From: Anaerostipes sp.
Lineage (GTDB): Bacteria > Bacillota > Clostridia > Lachnospirales > Lachnospiraceae
Direction: 5' to 3'
Assembly (NCBI RefSeq): GCF_018381315.1
Contig: NZ_JAGZSD010000019.1
Coordinates: 1 to 64,000, forward strand
Length of the DNA: 64,000 nt
Positions 32,375 through 40,876 of this stretch are shown here, in pieces. Made by a program: the position numbers and the translations under genes. Below the pieces are notes generated by a model. The model did no database searches, was not told the origin of the DNA, and saw only the letters and a program-made list of their open reading frames with translations. Position 1 is the first letter of the stretch; every line of letters begins with the position of its first letter.

Positions 32375-33586
32375 ATGAAGAGAAGATATTGGACTGCACT
32401 GGCATTCCTTTTGATTGGTTCCCTCTGTTTGACTGCGCTGCCGGACTGGACGGTAAAAGCCAAGAGCAAAACAGAGGATTTGAAGGACAAGTCCAAGAAA
32501 AAGGAAGAGGAAAACAAACAGCTTGAGAAAAAGGTTGCCGATATGGAAAAACAGATCCAGGAGATGGATCAGAAGATTGAGAAGGCATCGGATAAGGCAG
32601 ACAAGCTTGAAAAGAAGCTGAAGGATACAAAAAAACAAGTGGAGGATACAAAGCAGAAGCTCAGTGAGGCTAAGTCTTCCAAAGAAAAACAGTATAAGAT
32701 TATGAGCAAAAGGATCAAGTACTTATACGAAAATGGAAGTGCCGGTTATATTGACGTGATTGTCCAGGCTAAGTCCTTTAATGAATTTTTGACAAGGCTT
32801 GACTATGTATCAAAAATTTCTAACTATGACAACAGCATGTTCAGGAAGCTCAGGAAGACCCAGGATAACATTGCGCTGGCTTCCAGGAAGCTGGAAAAAA
32901 GCTATAAAGAGATAAAGGCTGTCACAAAGGAGGCAAAAGAGGAGGAGAACAAGATCATCAGTCTGGCGGATGGGAAAAAGTCAAAGCTGATGCAGTTTCA
33001 GCGTAAGATTGCATCCAACAAAGATCTGATGCAGAAGTATCAGGACCGCCTGAATTCTTATGATACGGCATCCAATACCCCGTCGGGCCAAAAACCTGGA
33101 AGCAATTCCTCATCAGGCAGCTCAGGGAGCAGTTCCTCCGGAAGTTCAGGGGGCTCGTCTTCCGGCAGCCATCAATCCGGAGGAGGCAGCTCCTCGTCAT
33201 CTTCTTTGACCTGGCCGGTACCGTCCTGCCACACGGTCACTTCATCCTACGGCAACAGGACGCATCCGGTGCAGGGAGGCACCAAGTTCCATGAGGGGAT
33301 TGACATCGGCGCCCCGAAAGGCTCCACAGTGGTGGCAGCGGGAAGCGGCACCGTTGAGGTGGCAGGCTACAGCCCGTATAACGGAAACTGGGTAAAGATT
33401 GATCATGGAAATGGACTGGAGACACTGTACCTGCATAATTCTTCTCTGAGTGTTTCAGCAGGGCAGAGGGTCAGCCGGGGACAGAAGATCGCATCCTCAG
33501 GTTCTACCGGGATGTCTACAGGGCCGCATGTTCATTTTGCTGTTAAGAAAAACGGCAGCTATGTGAATCCTATGAATTATTTGTAA
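32375..33586 (+). CDS. Secreted M23 (LytM) peptidase with coiled coil, FtsEX partner
   Basis: 403 residues. A signal peptide (about 1-32) precedes a long coiled coil rich in Lys/Glu (about 34-230). A Ser/Gly-rich linker follows (about 240-280). The LytM domain has zinc ligands in KFHEGIDIGAPKG and GPHVHFAVKK, so it should be active. The design matches EnvC/PcsB/CwlO partners that FtsEX opens for septum splitting. It starts 11 bases after ftsX, with TAGGAGGG, and the operon ends at a terminator. Confidence 0.9.
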   Translation: MKRRYWTALAFLLIGSLCLTALPDWTVKAKSKTEDLKDKSKKKEEENKQLEKKVADMEKQIQEMDQKIEKASDKADKLEKKLKDTKKQVEDTKQKLSEAKSSKEKQYKIMSKRIKYLYENGSAGYIDVIVQAKSFNEFLTRLDYVSKISNYDNSMFRKLRKTQDNIALASRKLEKSYKEIKAVTKEAKEEENKIISLADGKKSKLMQFQRKIASNKDLMQKYQDRLNSYDTASNTPSGQKPGSNSSSGSSGSSSSGSSGGSSSGSHQSGGGSSSSSSLTWPVPSCHTVTSSYGNRTHPVQGGTKFHEGIDIGAPKGSTVVAAGSGTVEVAGYSPYNGNWVKIDHGNGLETLYLHNSSLSVSAGQRVSRGQKIASSGSTGMSTGPHVHFAVKKNGSYVNPMNYL

Positions 33587-33601
33587 TAAGACGGATGGAA
33601 T

Positions 33602-33638
33602 CAGGGGTATGAAAAAATATCATACCCCTGTTCTTATT
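33602..33638 (+). terminator. Terminator of the ftsEX operon
   Basis: CAGGGGTATGA (33602-33612) pairs with TCATACCCCTG (33620-33630), followed by TTCTTATTTT. Confidence 0.8.
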
Positions 33639-33698
33639 TTATCTGAAAGATTCATAGTATAATGGATTTATATGGATAATTAAGGAAAGGAGCGGAGT

Positions 33699-34586
33699 AT
33701 GAATTTAAAACAGCTGACCTACTTTGTTGCCCTGGCAAAAAATCAAAATTTTACCACCGCGGCAAATGAACTGTTTATCTGCCAGTCGGCGCTGAGCAAA
33801 ACCATCAAGGCTATGGAAGCAGACTTGGATGTGCAGCTTGTAGACCGGACAGCCAAGCATTTCTGTCTGACACCGGAGGGACGCATGCTCTACCAGGAAG
33901 GACAGGATGCACTGGAGAGTATAAACAATCAGATGGAGCATTTACGGGACTGTATCAATGCAGAGAACGGTGAGATTTCTGTGGGAATCCCGCCTGTGAT
34001 CAGTACGATTTATTTTGCATCAATCATTCAGGGATTTAGAAAGGCTTATCCGGGCATCCGGCTTAATATCGCTGAGGAAGGTGCCAATATGGTAAAGGAA
34101 AAAGTACAGTCCGGGGAAATCGATATCGGAGTGGTGATACTTCCCTTTGCATCGGATGATTTTCATATTCTGCCGGTGTTTAAGTCGGATAATGTACTGA
34201 CCGTCAGTACGGAACATCCGCTGGCAGACCGGGAAAAAGCGGCTTTCCGTGAGCTTCGGAATGAAGAATTTATCTCCCTGGATAAGACCTTTATGCTTCA
34301 CAGCAGGACGAGGGAACTGTGCCATATGTCCGGTTTTGAGCCGAATATCGTCATGGAAAGCTCACAGTGGGATTTTGTTGCTGAGATGGTTTCCCTGAAT
34401 CAGGGCGTGGCGATCCTGCCCCGGCCTATCCTGTCCCGTTTTAATTCCAATAAGATCAAGATACTGACCTTGACAGAGCCTGAATTCCCCTGGGATATAG
34501 CGCTGATTATAAGGAAAGATAAATATGTTTCGAATCCAATAAAAAATTTTCAGGCTTATGTAAAGCAGCATGGGAATATTAAATAA
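33699..34586 (+). CDS. LysR-family transcriptional regulator
   Basis: 295 residues. N-terminal helix-turn-helix LTYFVALAKNQNFTTAANEL and SALSKTIKAMEADLDVQLVD, then a substrate-binding domain (about 90-290, GEISVGIPPVISTIYF). It lies upstream of, and in the same direction as, the MaoC/CoA-transferase/GntP operon, which it probably activates in response to the substrate or its CoA ester. A TATAAT at 33658-33663 may be its -10 box. Confidence 0.88.
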   Translation: MNLKQLTYFVALAKNQNFTTAANELFICQSALSKTIKAMEADLDVQLVDRTAKHFCLTPEGRMLYQEGQDALESINNQMEHLRDCINAENGEISVGIPPVISTIYFASIIQGFRKAYPGIRLNIAEEGANMVKEKVQSGEIDIGVVILPFASDDFHILPVFKSDNVLTVSTEHPLADREKAAFRELRNEEFISLDKTFMLHSRTRELCHMSGFEPNIVMESSQWDFVAEMVSLNQGVAILPRPILSRFNSNKIKILTLTEPEFPWDIALIIRKDKYVSNPIKNFQAYVKQHGNIK

Positions 34587-34596
34587 GGAAAATGCA

Positions 34597-34640
34597 AAGA
34601 ACTAATTCTGAGATGTAATTCAGACTTAGTTCTTTTTTTC
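34597..34640 (+). terminator. Terminator of the LysR gene
   Basis: AAGAACTAATTCTGA (34597-34611) pairs with TTCAGACTTAGTTCTT (34619-34634) with one mismatch, followed by TTTTT. Confidence 0.8.
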
Positions 34641-34665
34641 ATACTGTCTATGAATTTTATGTATT

Positions 34666-34694
34666 TTACTGTGAGAATCAACCAAATATATAAT
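34666..34694 (+). promoter_or_regulatory. Promoter of the MaoC operon
   Basis: TTACTG (34666-34671), 17-base spacer, TATAAT (34689-34694). A poor -35 box is usual for a LysR-activated promoter. Confidence 0.5.
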
Positions 34695-34753
34695 GGATTT
34701 AGCAAAGTGATTATGCAATATGATGATTCAATGGTAGAAGGGAAGGAGTAAAA

Positions 34754-35194
34754 ATGGGAAATTGTGCATTAAAAGTGGGAGATGAATGTTCTTTTTGTAA
34801 ACAAATCAGCAATGAGGATGTTCTGGCATTTGCAGAAGTGACGGGGGATAAAAATCCTCTGCACCTGGACGACAGCTATGCAAAGAATACAGTATTTAAA
34901 GAGAGGATTGCTCATGGAATGATCAGTGCCGGAGTTATCTCTGCGGCTATTGCCATGAAGCTTCCGGGACCCGGAACCACATATCTGGGGCAGTCGCTGA
35001 AATTTACCGGACCTGTAAAGATCGGCGATACGGTGACGGCAAGACTGAAAGTGAAAGAAATGAAAGAGAAGCCCAAGTTTACCATTGCCACCATTGAGAC
35101 TACCTGTGTCAATCAGGAAGGCAGGGTGGTAGTTGAAGGAGAGGCGACGGTCATTCCGCCGGAATGTAAGGAGGGCAAAGAATGTCTAAATTAA
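34754..35194 (+). CDS. MaoC-like (R)-specific enoyl-CoA hydratase
   Basis: 146 residues, a single hot-dog domain of PhaJ size. The hydratase-2 motif is AFAEVTGDKNPLHLDDSYA, with the Asp and His of the catalytic pair, then RIAHGMISAGVIS. PhaJ-type enzymes interconvert (R)-3-hydroxyacyl-CoA and enoyl-CoA. The gene is first in an operon with a CoA-transferase and a GntP permease; its end overlaps the transferase start by 13 bases. Substrate chain length is inferred from context only. Confidence 0.85.
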   Translation: MGNCALKVGDECSFCKQISNEDVLAFAEVTGDKNPLHLDDSYAKNTVFKERIAHGMISAGVISAAIAMKLPGPGTTYLGQSLKFTGPVKIGDTVTARLKVKEMKEKPKFTIATIETTCVNQEGRVVVEGEATVIPPECKEGKECLN

Positions 35195-36750
35195 AAAGCG
35201 CTGAGGAAGCGGTTAAACAGATCAAGGACGGTGATACCGTAGCTGTCAACGGTTTTGGATTTGGCTTCGGGTTTGCAGAGGAGATAGCGAAAGCTTTAGG
35301 AGCCCGTTATGAAAAAGAGGGGCATCCAAAAGGGCTGACTCTGCTGTTTGCATCCGGATGCGGGGACGGAGGTGCACTGGAGGAAGACTTCGGGCTGGAC
35401 CATCTGGCAAAGGAAGGGCTGGTCAAACGGATCATTGCCGGCCACGTGGGTCTGGCAAAAAAGCTGAGCAAAATGATAAATGATAATAAAATCGCTGCGT
35501 ATAATTTCCCTCAGGGAGTTGTTGTACATTTGTTCCGGGCTATCGCAGGCGGCAAACCGGGGGTGCTGACCCAGGTAGGATTAAAGACCTTTGCTGATCC
35601 CCGGGTGGAAGGCGGACGCATGAATGAAGCCGCAAGTAAAGAAAGCTTTGTGGAGGTTATGGAAGCTGGCGGAAAAGAGTATCTGTTTTACCGCTCTATT
35701 CCTGTGGACGTGGCGGTCATCAGGGGAACAGTAGGCGACGAAAAAGGAAATATGACAGTAGAGGAAGAAGGCGTTCTGCTGGAAACACTTCATATTGCTG
35801 AGGCTGCCAAAAATTCCGGAGGAATTGTCATCGGACAGATCAAAGAAGAGGCAAAGGCCGGAACCCTGGATCCGAGGGATGTGTATATTCCGGGAATTAT
35901 GGTGGATACACTGGTGAAAGCCAGGACTGAAAATCATAAGATGAACTGTACGCTTTTATATGATCCGTCATTTACAGGAGAAGTGAAGGTTCCTTCTGAC
36001 AGTATTGCCCCTATGGAAATGGGGATCCGAAAAGTTATTGCAAAGAGATGTGCCAAGGAACTTCAGCTGGATACTACTATCAATCTTGGCATCGGGGTGC
36101 CGGAAGGAGTGGCTGCTGTAGCTTTGGAAGCCGGAATAGCCGACCGTCTCACGATGACCATTGAGGCAGGGGCGATCGGAGGTGTGCCGCAGGGAGGACA
36201 CAGTCTTGGTGCGGCCGCAAACGTAGAGGTGCTGATCGGACAGCCGAATCTGTTTGATTTTTATGACGGCGGCGGTCTCGACCTGACCTGTCTTGGTCTT
36301 GCACAGGCAGATGCCCGGGGAAATATCAATGTGAGCAAGTTTCATGGAAGAATGGTTGGCTGCGGCGGATTCGTAAATATCTCTCAGAATACTAAAAACG
36401 TTATCTTCTGCGGAAGCTTTACTGCAGGGAAATCTTTGATTGAGGTCAGGGACAAAGGCCTTCAGATTGTACAGGACGGAGAATTCATAAAATTTGTAGA
36501 TAAAGTGGAACAGATCACCTTCAGCGGAGACTACGGGGCCCAGACCGGGCAGAATGTACTGTACGTTACAGAGAGGGCGGTGTTCCGGCTCACAAAGGAC
36601 GGCCTGGAACTGATCGAAATCGCACCGGGTATTGATCTTGAGAAGCATATTCTTGAGAAAATGGAATTCAAGCCTCTGATATCCAAGAATCTCAGAGAAA
36701 TGGATGCAGATATATTTGAAAACACACCGCTGAAGATAGGAGGCGAATAG
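35182..36750 (+). CDS. Acyl-CoA:acetate CoA-transferase (fused alpha-beta, YdiF/Pct type)
   Basis: 522 residues holding both class I CoA-transferase halves in one chain. The N-terminal half begins LKSAEEAVKQIKDGDTVAVN. The C-terminal half has INLGIGVPEGVA and the catalytic glutamate in TIEAGAIGGVPQGG. Such enzymes move CoA between acetyl-CoA and short acids such as propionate, lactate, acetoacetate or 3-hydroxybutyrate. Tight overlap with the MaoC gene and the following GntP gene indicates uptake, activation and dehydration of one hydroxy acid. Confidence 0.88.
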   Translation: MSKLKSAEEAVKQIKDGDTVAVNGFGFGFGFAEEIAKALGARYEKEGHPKGLTLLFASGCGDGGALEEDFGLDHLAKEGLVKRIIAGHVGLAKKLSKMINDNKIAAYNFPQGVVVHLFRAIAGGKPGVLTQVGLKTFADPRVEGGRMNEAASKESFVEVMEAGGKEYLFYRSIPVDVAVIRGTVGDEKGNMTVEEEGVLLETLHIAEAAKNSGGIVIGQIKEEAKAGTLDPRDVYIPGIMVDTLVKARTENHKMNCTLLYDPSFTGEVKVPSDSIAPMEMGIRKVIAKRCAKELQLDTTINLGIGVPEGVAAVALEAGIADRLTMTIEAGAIGGVPQGGHSLGAAANVEVLIGQPNLFDFYDGGGLDLTCLGLAQADARGNINVSKFHGRMVGCGGFVNISQNTKNVIFCGSFTAGKSLIEVRDKGLQIVQDGEFIKFVDKVEQITFSGDYGAQTGQNVLYVTERAVFRLTKDGLELIEIAPGIDLEKHILEKMEFKPLISKNLREMDADIFENTPLKIGGE

Positions 36751-36751
36751 G

Positions 36752-38068
36752 ATGATTGGAATTGTTTTAGGGCTTGCACTGCTGGTTTTTCTGGCATACA
36801 AGGGATATTCAATTATATGGGTGGCTCCTGTGTCTGCTATGGTAGTGGCTCTTACGGGAGGCCTGTCTCTTCTGCCCGCCTATACGGACACCTATATGCA
36901 GGGGCTTGTGGATTTTGCAAAGTCATGGTTTCCGATGTTCCTTTTAGGTGCTGTCTTCGGCAAGGCAATGGAAGTTACAGGAGCAGCGCACTCTGTAGCG
37001 AAAAAGCTGTCTTCTCTGATCGGTGCGCAGAGAGCAATTCTGGCTGTGATTATCAGCTGCGGTATTTTAGTCTATGGGGGAATTTCTTTGTTTGTAGTGG
37101 TATTTGCCATTTATCCTATCGCTGTCTCCCTGTTCCGGGAGGCGGATCTTCCCAGAAGGCTGATTCCAGGCTGTATTGCCTGTGGAGCTTTTACGTTTTC
37201 TATGACTGCTTTTCCGGGGAACCCTCAGCTGAATAATATTATTCCTACAAAATATTTCGGTACGAATGCAATGTCAGGCCCGGTTATGGGTATTGCCGGA
37301 GGGCTTGTCATGCTGATAGGAGGCTATCTGTGGCTGTCCTTCCGTGCAAAAAAGATGACGGCAGCAGGAGAACATTTTGATGAGCCGGATAATATGAAAG
37401 AAAGTTCATCTGAGAAACTTCCAAATCCTCTGGTGTCCGTGATTCCTCTTCTGATTGTTGTGGCATCGCTGAATATTCTCCCAATGTTTGTTGCGTTTCC
37501 GGATGATAAAAAATCCACATATGCGATTATCATTGCACTTTTGCTTGGAATCGGAGCTTCTGTGCTGCTGAATCTGTCTCATCTGAAAGACATCATTGGT
37601 GCGGTCAGTGAAGGGGCCAACGGATCGGTTATGGCAATTATGAATACGTCTGCGGCTGTGGGCTTCGGGGCAGTGGTGAAGGCAGCTCCCGGATTTGCAG
37701 TGCTGACAAAAGCGGTTCTGGGCATCAAAGCAAGTCCTTTGATCTCAGAGGCACTGGCAGTGACGCTGCTTGCCGGAGCGACAGGATCTTCTTCCGGCGG
37801 TATGGGAATTGCACTGGAGGCACTGGGGCCAAAGTATATGGAAATGGCAGCAGCACTGAATATTGATCCGGGAGCATTTCACCGGGTGGCGTCCATTGCT
37901 TCAGGAGGCCTCGATTCCCTGCCTCACTGCGGAGCTGTTATCACACTGCTTGCAGTGGCGGGGATGACCCATAAGAAATCCTACGCGGATATTGGGATGG
38001 TAACCTGTGTCATACCTATTTTAGCTACCGTTGTTGTAGTTGCCATGGGAATGATGGGGATCGTGTAA
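36752..38068 (+). CDS. GntP-family organic-acid permease
   Basis: 438 residues with 12 to 13 hydrophobic segments. GntP-type features are LLGAVFGKAMEVTGAAHSVA, GGISLFVVVFAIYPIAV, FPGNPQLNNIIPTKYFGT and SASGGLDSLPHCGAVIT-like text near the end. Members carry gluconate or short hydroxy acids including 3-hydroxybutyrate. The start is two bases after the CoA-transferase stop; AGGAGG lies in that gene's end. It closes the operon; no clear terminator was seen in 38069-38140. Confidence 0.86.
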   Translation: MIGIVLGLALLVFLAYKGYSIIWVAPVSAMVVALTGGLSLLPAYTDTYMQGLVDFAKSWFPMFLLGAVFGKAMEVTGAAHSVAKKLSSLIGAQRAILAVIISCGILVYGGISLFVVVFAIYPIAVSLFREADLPRRLIPGCIACGAFTFSMTAFPGNPQLNNIIPTKYFGTNAMSGPVMGIAGGLVMLIGGYLWLSFRAKKMTAAGEHFDEPDNMKESSSEKLPNPLVSVIPLLIVVASLNILPMFVAFPDDKKSTYAIIIALLLGIGASVLLNLSHLKDIIGAVSEGANGSVMAIMNTSAAVGFGAVVKAAPGFAVLTKAVLGIKASPLISEALAVTLLAGATGSSSGGMGIALEALGPKYMEMAAALNIDPGAFHRVASIASGGLDSLPHCGAVITLLAVAGMTHKKSYADIGMVTCVIPILATVVVVAMGMMGIV

Positions 38069-38140
38069 GGTTTTTATTTGCCCACAATGTCCATAGATAT
38101 CATGTTATAGTTTGTATAGAAAAAAGAAAGGAGGAAAAAC

Positions 38141-39556
38141 ATGAATCTATGGGAAAATGCAGTAATTACAGATGAAGGGCTTGCGTTGCAGGCGAGAATT
38201 ATAAATGAACATTCGTTAAAGATTTCGAGGGCTGTGACAGGAGCCGGGTTTGTACCGCTGGTAAATTTGAGGCAGCAGACAGAAGTATCAACTCCAAAGC
38301 AGGAAATCAGGCTTCTGCAGCCGATTGTCAAAGGTGATAATATAACGATTCCTTTGATTTTAGAAAATACAGAGCTGAAGGAAGGTTATGAGCTGTGGCA
38401 GGTTGGATTTTATGTGGAAGATCCGGAAGGCGGAGAAGTCTTATATTGTCTTGCCCAGGCAAATAAGGAGAAAATGATACCATCTGCCGCTGAGTCCCCC
38501 GGTTTTTCAATCACCTGGAACTTTAATTTAAAAAGTTCAAATACCGTGCCGTTTGAAGTGACAATTGATTACGCCGGAATGGTAACAGTGGAGCAGTATG
38601 AGATTCATACGAAAGCCATTGAAAAGTTAAATGGGCAAGTAGGGAATTTGGATAGTTTAAAAACATCAGAAAAAAATAATCTGACGGGTGCTGTAAATGA
38701 GGTTAAGGATCAGGCAGGACAAATTAGTTCAAACTTAACGAAGTATCTGCCCTTATCCGGAGGCAGAGTGACTGGAGACCTTTATTTGAATAAAGGATTT
38801 AATGTTCTGTCTTCCGGTGACGGCGGCGGTGCTGCAGGATATCTTTTGATGGCAGAGATTCGTTTGAGTGGAAATTATGTAAACTCTCCTATTAAGCTGG
38901 AGATCTGCAGAAGAGGGGATATATTCTCCACGGATGTTTATATTCAATTTTCTAATGATTCAGGCACAGATCCTAATGTGTATTCATTCTACTATAATAA
39001 TAACGGTATGAAGAATATGAACATGTATCTGTACCGAAATTCTGCAGGTGTCTGGTATTTTTATGTGGGAAAATCTGAGTCATATGATCATGTGGCAATT
39101 TTGGATGTTAAAACAAATTTGTCTTATATGAGTTCTGTACAAATAAAAACCAATGGCAAATATGTAGCAAGTGTTCCGTCTGGAAGTCTGAAAGCTACAA
39201 ACTACGGTGATTCAGGATGGGTAGATTGTGGAATGGGAAATGGCATTAGTGCTTACGGCAGTACAAGTAATCGTCCACAGGTCAGAAAAATGGGAAAGAT
39301 TGTGCATATCAGAGGGATCGTGACAAATAGTACCACTTGGCAGAGTCATGACAGCTTTATTACTATACCTTCCGGTTTCCGTCCTTCAATGAATGAATAT
39401 TATGTGATGCAGGGAAGCGGATCAAATCGATACTTGTTTACCGCAGCCGCCAGCGGAAAGTGTATGGCCCAAAAATATAGCAATAATACAACTGCTAATA
39501 ATACAGTACCGGCCGGAAGCTGGCTGAACCTTCACTGCAGCTGGTTTGTTGAATAA
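38141..39556 (+). CDS. Orphan phage tail-fibre-like protein
   Basis: 471 residues. Residues 1-160 resemble the N-terminal tail-fibre/baseplate-attachment domain (LWENAVITDEGLALQARIIN, GYELWQVGFYVEDPE). A heptad-rich linker (about 165-205) leads to the fibre motif YLPLSGGRVTGDLYLNKGF, then a beta-rich C-terminus with Ser/Gly/Asn/Tyr bias. No signal peptide is present and no other phage gene is near. AAAGGAGG precedes the start. It may be a phage remnant or a recruited binding protein. Confidence 0.75.
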   Translation: MNLWENAVITDEGLALQARIINEHSLKISRAVTGAGFVPLVNLRQQTEVSTPKQEIRLLQPIVKGDNITIPLILENTELKEGYELWQVGFYVEDPEGGEVLYCLAQANKEKMIPSAAESPGFSITWNFNLKSSNTVPFEVTIDYAGMVTVEQYEIHTKAIEKLNGQVGNLDSLKTSEKNNLTGAVNEVKDQAGQISSNLTKYLPLSGGRVTGDLYLNKGFNVLSSGDGGGAAGYLLMAEIRLSGNYVNSPIKLEICRRGDIFSTDVYIQFSNDSGTDPNVYSFYYNNNGMKNMNMYLYRNSAGVWYFYVGKSESYDHVAILDVKTNLSYMSSVQIKTNGKYVASVPSGSLKATNYGDSGWVDCGMGNGISAYGSTSNRPQVRKMGKIVHIRGIVTNSTTWQSHDSFITIPSGFRPSMNEYYVMQGSGSNRYLFTAAASGKCMAQKYSNNTTANNTVPAGSWLNLHCSWFVE

Positions 39557-39582
39557 ATGATATAAGATATTCTTTGGAATTT

Positions 39583-39622
39583 GCTTCCACTCCTTCAGCT
39601 GAGGGTTGTGGGAGCTTTTTTT
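39583..39622 (+). terminator. Terminator of the fibre gene
   Basis: GCTTCCAC (39583-39590) pairs with GTGGGAGC (39608-39615), one G-T pair, followed by TTTTTTT. The inner loop contains CCTTCAGCTGAGG, which can also pair. Confidence 0.8.
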
Positions 39623-39634
39623 CAGTGTTATAAT
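39606..39634 (+). promoter_or_regulatory. Promoter of ctpA, overlapping the upstream terminator
   Basis: TTGTGG (39606-39611), 17-base spacer, TATAAT (39629-39634). The -35 box and spacer lie inside the right arm and T tract of the preceding terminator. Confidence 0.5.
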
Positions 39635-39694
39635 GAAACACATATTTGCAGGATGCTTTTGTATACGCACAAGTATCCGGACGTGGAGGTCGAA

Positions 39695-40849
39695 ATGAAA
39701 AAACAACTCTCAAAAATTATAATTGCAGTCCTGCTGGCCGTTTCCCTGGGTGAAGGATTCTTATTATACCGTGCATATTCGGTATCGGGAGATCATCTGG
39801 AGGTTGCAGAAAAGCTTGACCGCCTGGAAAAAACCGTGGACCAGTATTATACTGGAAAGGTAGACAGGAAAAAGCTGGAGGATTACACATACAAAGGATA
39901 TCTGGCAGGTTTGGGGGATCCTTATTCTGCTTATTACTCAGAAAGTGAATTCAAGGAGCTGATGGAAGCTACAGAGGGAGTGTTCTCAGGAGTGGGTATT
40001 TATCTGTCCCAGGATACGGTGACGGGAACAATCAAGGTAGTCAAAGTCATTAAAGGAGGACCAAGTGACGGAAAGGGTATCAAGTCAGGAGATATTCTTG
40101 TAAAGGTAGACGGAAAGTCTGTCAGTGACAAGGATCTGGATAAAGTTGTTTCAGAGGTCAAAGGGGAAGAAGGCACAAAGGTAAAACTGTCATTTCTCCG
40201 GGGAAAAGAAAAGGACACAAGGAATTTTACTATCACAAGGAAAAAAGTTGTGACTCAGACCGTAGAGACAAAAATGCTGGACGGAGGCATGGGATATCTG
40301 TCTATTTCTGAATTTGATGAGGTGACAGTCGGCCAGTTTAAGGAAGGGATCAAAAAGCTGAAGAAGCAGGGCATGAAGGGCCTGATTATTGACGTCAGAG
40401 ATAATCCGGGAGGCCTTGTGGACGCTGTTGTAGATATTGCCGATGAATTGCTTGGAAAGGGCAGGATCGTTTCAATCAAGGATAAGCAGGGAAAAGAAAA
40501 AGTATACAGGTCAGATGCTTCCCAGTCAGTGGAAGTCCCGGTCTGCGTCCTGGTGAACGGAAACAGCGCCAGTGCGTCAGAGATTTTATCCGGTGCACTG
40601 AAGGATCATAAAAGAGGTACTTTGGTAGGAGAGAAGACGTTCGGAAAAGGAATTGTCCAGGGATTTTTTAAACTGGGTGACGGTTCCTATGCCAAGCTGA
40701 CATATGCTTCTTACTATACACCTTCAGGACAGAACATTCATAAAAAGGGTATTAAGCCGGATGTGGAAGTCAAAGACAACTCCAAAACAAAAGCCGATGA
40801 ACAGCTCCGGAAGGCAGAGCAGATTCTTCGCAGGCAGATGGATAAATAG
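39695..40849 (+). CDS. C-terminal processing peptidase, S41 family
   Basis: 384 residues. One N-terminal membrane segment (about 6-26) is followed by a PDZ domain (about 85-170: GVGIYLSQDTVTGTIKVVKV in part) and the S41 protease core. The catalytic serine is in NGNSASASEILSG (about 290) and the lysine in GEKTFGKGIVQ (about 313). CtpA/CtpB proteases cut outer-face proteins, in sporulation or wall control. The start at 39695 has TGGAGG before it. A pseudopilin gene follows at once. Confidence 0.92.
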   Translation: MKKQLSKIIIAVLLAVSLGEGFLLYRAYSVSGDHLEVAEKLDRLEKTVDQYYTGKVDRKKLEDYTYKGYLAGLGDPYSAYYSESEFKELMEATEGVFSGVGIYLSQDTVTGTIKVVKVIKGGPSDGKGIKSGDILVKVDGKSVSDKDLDKVVSEVKGEEGTKVKLSFLRGKEKDTRNFTITRKKVVTQTVETKMLDGGMGYLSISEFDEVTVGQFKEGIKKLKKQGMKGLIIDVRDNPGGLVDAVVDIADELLGKGRIVSIKDKQGKEKVYRSDASQSVEVPVCVLVNGNSASASEILSGALKDHKRGTLVGEKTFGKGIVQGFFKLGDGSYAKLTYASYYTPSGQNIHKKGIKPDVEVKDNSKTKADEQLRKAEQILRRQMDK

Positions 40850-40876
40850 CACAATTTGAAAAAGGGGCACAAAGTG

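Noticed and set aside
33090..33210. Tandem repeat or CRISPR-like array in the M23 gene
   Set aside because: It is a Ser/Gly codon-rich linker in frame, without fixed repeat and spacer lengths.
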